Assembly: GCA_905147135.1 (NCBI GenBank)
Contig: LR990061.1
Location: 3,076,026-3,140,025, forward strand
Length of the DNA stretch: 64,000 nt
Direction of reading: 5' to 3'
Source: Blastobasis lacticolella
Lineage: Eukaryota; Arthropoda; Insecta; Lepidoptera; Blastobasidae
In this document: one piece after another, positions 60,491 through 64,000 of the stretch
How positions within the stretch are numbered: the stretch's first letter is position 1
Layout of the letters: every line of letters begins with the position of its first letter
Position numbers and translations under genes: made by a program
The notes under the pieces: model-generated
Told to the model about the DNA's origin: nothing
Seen by the model: the letters and a program-made list of their open reading frames with translations, nothing else
The model's database searches: none

Positions 60491-62400
60491 TTGTTCGTCG
60501 TGTAGATTTTAGATGTTTGTTAATGTTATTATTGAGTTGATGGTTGAGTCAGTCAGTAGGTGATACTTTTAACTACTGTCGAAAAAAGAGGTCGTTTTTA
60601 AGTCTAACGTGTGTCTGTGTACATGGGCATATCCAGCATATAGCTGTACGAACCGTAAGTGAACAAAAAAGTAGCATTGCATCTAACTCGCTTCTTGAGA
60701 GCCAAATATCATAAATAACGAGCTGTCTACCCTCGCTCATTCATTGGTTTCTGATATATTAATTATGGTCGCCAAAAAAATATACATACAAATATATCAT
60801 GGATAACAAATAGAAATATAGTGCTCTTTTACTCGTTATAAAACGTACTAGGCGAACGACTTGTACGTTAAATATTGTATGATGAGACCATGTTATTTTG
60901 TTGCACTGTAAAAAATTATGTCAAAAGAGATAAATATTAATTAATCAAAAGCACTGTTGATTATATACGTACCTATTGTTCATTGGGAAGATTAGCAAAA
61001 AGTTTATATATTTTTCCAAAGTTAATTTGAGCTAAATTAAATTGCGTTAAAAATACTAACTTTGCTCTCTATTGAGATTTCGTTTAGGTAGTATGCGATT
61101 TCGTTTGTTGACATGTTTCATTATACTCCGCTCTACAATGCTGGGGGCTAATGTGTAAGCCCGTATTTATAAACTGTGAATCTGTCCGAGGGCGGAAGAA
61201 TTATTCAGATCAACGTTTAAATTATTCACATTCTATCTGAATCTATGTCCTGCCGAATGTCTGGCCACCGGATATCCGGATATTTGGTACCTATCCGGTA
61301 TCCGGCCGAACAACTATCCGTTTCATCCCTTGTTTAAGTGCATATAATACCTATAATAAGTATGAAATGTAACCAGAATAATACCTCCGGTGATTTATCT
61401 CTATGCAAACACTAACCCGTAATCGTTATCACATATATTGTTTGATGTCCGTCAACAGCTGTTATCTGAGTAAATAGCGATAGGAAAATAGGAAATTTTG
61501 GGCTTTATCTTGGGTAAAACAGGTAATTTTTCACCTGAGAAATAACTGGTACTTTGCAGTGTTTAATTTACAAACTATAGAACCCGGCGCGCCTTCGTAT
61601 TACCTCTACCCTACCCTACCTACACCCGCTCTACACCTGTCCTACATCTACTCTACACCTACTTTACCCCTACCTACCCTTTTTTTCTTGCTTATAAACC
61701 TTCCTCTTAAATCACTCCAATCTATTGTTGAAAACCGCAATAAATTCCTTTGCACAGTTTAAAAGATCTAAACGTTTTTCTAAAAGTTCATACTTTTGTT
61801 AGTCTGATTGTAACTCGATTGTGGACTAAAACGGTAGTCTCTTGATAAATTGTAGAGAGATATTACCGATTTAACTGTGCACCTAGCGCTCTGACGTCAT
61901 TCCGACGACATTGTAGGAAAAACGAAATTAATTTCGCATATATATTTTAACTTCATATGTCCTAAAGTTTTTATCGTAATAACAAATAAAAATACTATAT
62001 TTAAAAACGAGATGTATGCAGGTCGCATTTACTGGGGCGCATGTACGAGGTGCACAGTAAAACGGACGGGTTGTAAGTAGGTATAGAGTTCTGTGAATTG
62101 TAGCCTACAATCGTTTTAGGACAGATTCGGCTTAGGACAGATTCACTTTATACAGAAATACAATCTAGAAGGCAACACTTATAACATTTAACTAAGAATT
62201 AATTTCGACTGCATACATCTCTTTACGCTTACAGTCTAAAGTAGTAGTACTAAAATAGTTCGGTTCAAACGCCACAGATGACGCTGGCACGGGAAAGGGC
62301 TACACACCTTCAGTTTTAACTGATCTTGACTGCACAGTCGAACTGTTCAGATAAAACGTATGTGTGTAGGCAAAACGGAGAACTGTACTGTTGAACTGAA
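60490..62400. other. Intergenic stretch, mostly AT-rich
   Basis: Contains a degenerate CCGGATATCCGGATATTTGG/TATCCGGTATCCGGCC cluster at 61,265-61,320 and a pyrimidine-rich CTACACCTxCCCTACC run at 61,595-61,680. No gene is recognised. Confidence 0.45.
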
Positions 62401-62404
62401 CGGA

Positions 62405-62755
62405 GTATATCATCATCATCATCATATCAGCCAGAAAACGCGCATTCAGCTGATACCTGCGACCTTAGGAGGTCATCGGTCCACCTTGTGGGAGGCCTAT
62501 CCATGCTGCGTCTTCCGGTACGTGGTCGCCACTCTAGAATTTTACTGCCCCATCGGCCATCTGTTGATCAAGCTATGTGCCCTGCCCACTGCCACTTCAG
62601 TCTGGCAATCCTTAGAGCTATGTCGTTTGACCTTTGTTCGCTTGCGGATCTCCTTATTTCTGATTCGATTGCGCAACGAGACTCCGAGCATAGCCCTTTC
62701 CATTGTCCTTTGGGTAACGGTTGGGTAACGGAATATATAATTTAATCGAAATTTC
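62405..62755 (-). pseudogene. RTE/BovB-type LINE C-terminal fragment
   Basis: Minus strand: QRTMERAMLGVSLRNRIRNK, EIRKRTKVKRHSSKDCQTEV, NRWPMGQ then a stop. ERAMLGVSLRDRIRNEEIR is a hallmark of RTE-type endonuclease-reverse transcriptases. Further on RPRTG-like and TRWTDD-like words are degraded, and an ATGATGATGATG run (62,411-62,425) marks its end. Confidence 0.7.
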
Positions 62756-62854
62756 ATTGAATAAAATTGCACAGTCAAAATGTGCCGTTAAAACTGCGCA
62801 ATTGCTGTGCAACCTTCTTATCTTACGTTATTTTTTTTACGTCGTAATCGTTAT

Positions 62855-63040
62855 AGGCTCTTCGCCACATGAAGAACTGGAAAGCTATCGGACCTGATGG
62901 AGTCCCTATTTAGGTGTGAAAATCAATGGACTCTCGTGGGGTGAGCATCCTTACCAACCTAACTGCATCTTGCTCACCGGGAAGATGGAACTATTTGGAG
63001 GCTGAGTATCATTACTCCAGTCAGACAAGGGCTTGGTGCT
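62855..63040 (+). pseudogene. RTE-type reverse transcriptase remnant
   Basis: LRHMKNWKAIGPDGVPI matches the first RT motif of RTE-type elements (MKNGKAxGPDGIP). Stops follow within a few codons. It faces the opposite way to the fragment at 62,405-62,755. Confidence 0.6.
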
Positions 63041-63224
63041 GAAGTGGACCAACCACCGCGGTATAAAGGTGATCTATTGGACTCTTAGCTCGTGGATTCT
63101 CGGATCCGATGGGTGTGTACAATCTTGGAGTGTCAGTATCGTTTACCATTAAAAGTGGTAACAAACCGAAACCTGAAAATTCTTAAAATCACTCTGTAAT
63201 GAGCTCTCTAACTATTATTATGTT

Positions 63225-63405
63225 CCTATTCAAAACACTTTATAATACAATTAGTTATCTCTGTTCTACTGTTTCTAGACTAAGATAGACGTCACAGATG
63301 CATTTTAGATTATCGTGACCGGAACAGTGACGTTAATGTTGTCGACAGTAGACCGTCATGAGTAATATTTCGGAAGCCCTTGTGGTCTGAATCACCAAAC
63401 TCAAC
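63225..63405 (+). repeat. Repeat shared with 58,355-58,560
   Basis: CAAAACACTTTATAATACAA, CGTGACCGGAACAGTGACGT and GTCATGAGTAATATTTCGGA, in the same order as at 58.4 kb. Confidence 0.6.
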
Positions 63406-63409
63406 AAAC

Positions 63410-63580
63410 TCACCTTAAGAGCACATACAGTATTCAACTATTGTACATAACTCCGAAAAGAGTCAGTACATGGAAACAACATGGCATGGTACGTGGTACA
63501 TGGCGGCAGTGGGATTCGAACCCGGCACCTCTCGCTTGCGAGTCGGATACCGTTACTACCGGGCCACCGACACTTGGCCA
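63410..63580 (-). mobile_element. SINE S2, head half
   Basis: Minus strand: AAGTGTCGGTGGCCCGGTAG, GGTTCGAATCCCACTGCCGC, then the first part of the body to CTCTTAAGG. An 18-base stretch (ACATGGAAACAACATGGC) is inserted. Confidence 0.75.
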
Positions 63581-64000
63581 CGAGCACGGTCAAATAAGAT
63601 CCCATATGTTTTATGTGGACACACTTATGCTATACACTCGGTTGCTACGTTGCCAGTGCCACGGCCGAGACTCGGCACTGACCCGGCTCGGTGGAGTGTG
63701 AATCTACTACTGACCTTTACTTTTTTGTCTCCTGTCTTGTGTCTTATTATCAGGAGGGCGGTAGTGCCCCCCGCCAAGTGTCACCCTTTTCTTCGAAATT
63801 AATTTAAGTAACATACCTTTTCGCCAAACGGGAGTCACGCGGTAAACATATGATATATGATAATTATCGTTTTTCTTGGCTTTTTATGGGTGTCGATGGT
63901 TCTGTAATTGATACTCTACTGTAGTCTTTCAATAGTTGGTATTAATTATCTACGATAGTAGGTATTGGTTTGCCCTAATCTATCAATACTCAACTGTTCT
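63581..64000. other. Right end of window, no recognised gene
   Basis: A GC-richer patch to about 63,710, then AT-rich DNA. The segment 63,860-63,915 (TTCTTGGCTTTTTATGGGTG) resembles 58,800-58,840 (CTTGGCTTGCCATGGTTGTC), so the repeat family seen at 58.4 and 63.2 kb may extend here. Confidence 0.35.

Overview
The window is nuclear DNA from an insect, most likely a moth or butterfly. Reasons: an intron-containing gene with canonical GT-AG splice sites, AT-rich spacers, no bacterial-style gene packing, and a dense mix of tRNA-derived SINEs, non-LTR (LINE) tails and small inverted-repeat elements of the kind that crowd lepidopteran introns. I cannot name the species from sequence alone.

Layout. 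Bases 1-9,408 (copy A) and 28,500-38,321 (copy B) are two direct copies of one large, almost gene-free block. They differ by small indels and by mobile elements inserted in B only. Part of this block occurs again in inverted orientation at about 15,960-17,690 (copy C), and shorter pieces occur at 11,745-12,545, 13,690-14,045, 17,820-17,930, 25,085-25,270 and 26,935-27,150. Bases 9,400-28,500 are a graveyard of LINE 3' ends, SINEs and AT-rich filler. They include an open RNase H reading frame at 20.6-21.2 kb, just downstream of two splice-compatible exon-like pieces that each carry a PAM2-like motif.

The one convincing complete host gene lies on the + strand from 38,857 to 56,300: VIPAS39 (SPE-39 / Drosophila Vps16B, full-of-bacteria). 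I resolve it into 11 coding exons whose phases all agree and which give a 416-residue protein. It should partner the Sec1/Munc18 protein VPS33B in endosome/phagosome-to-lysosome trafficking. Its introns are filled with SINEs, LINE ends, fold-back elements and, in the last intron, a 4.35-kb LTR retrotransposon with two 527-bp LTRs that look identical and an internal part with no gag or pol reading frame.

Bases 56,300-64,000 are intergenic and hold the gene's poly(A) signals, a hAT-type MITE with an 8-bp target duplication, a 129-bp palindrome, LINE fragments and SINE fragments. No rRNA gene, functional tRNA gene, CRISPR array or prokaryotic operon is visible. Most remaining short open frames look like chance or repeat-derived frames.
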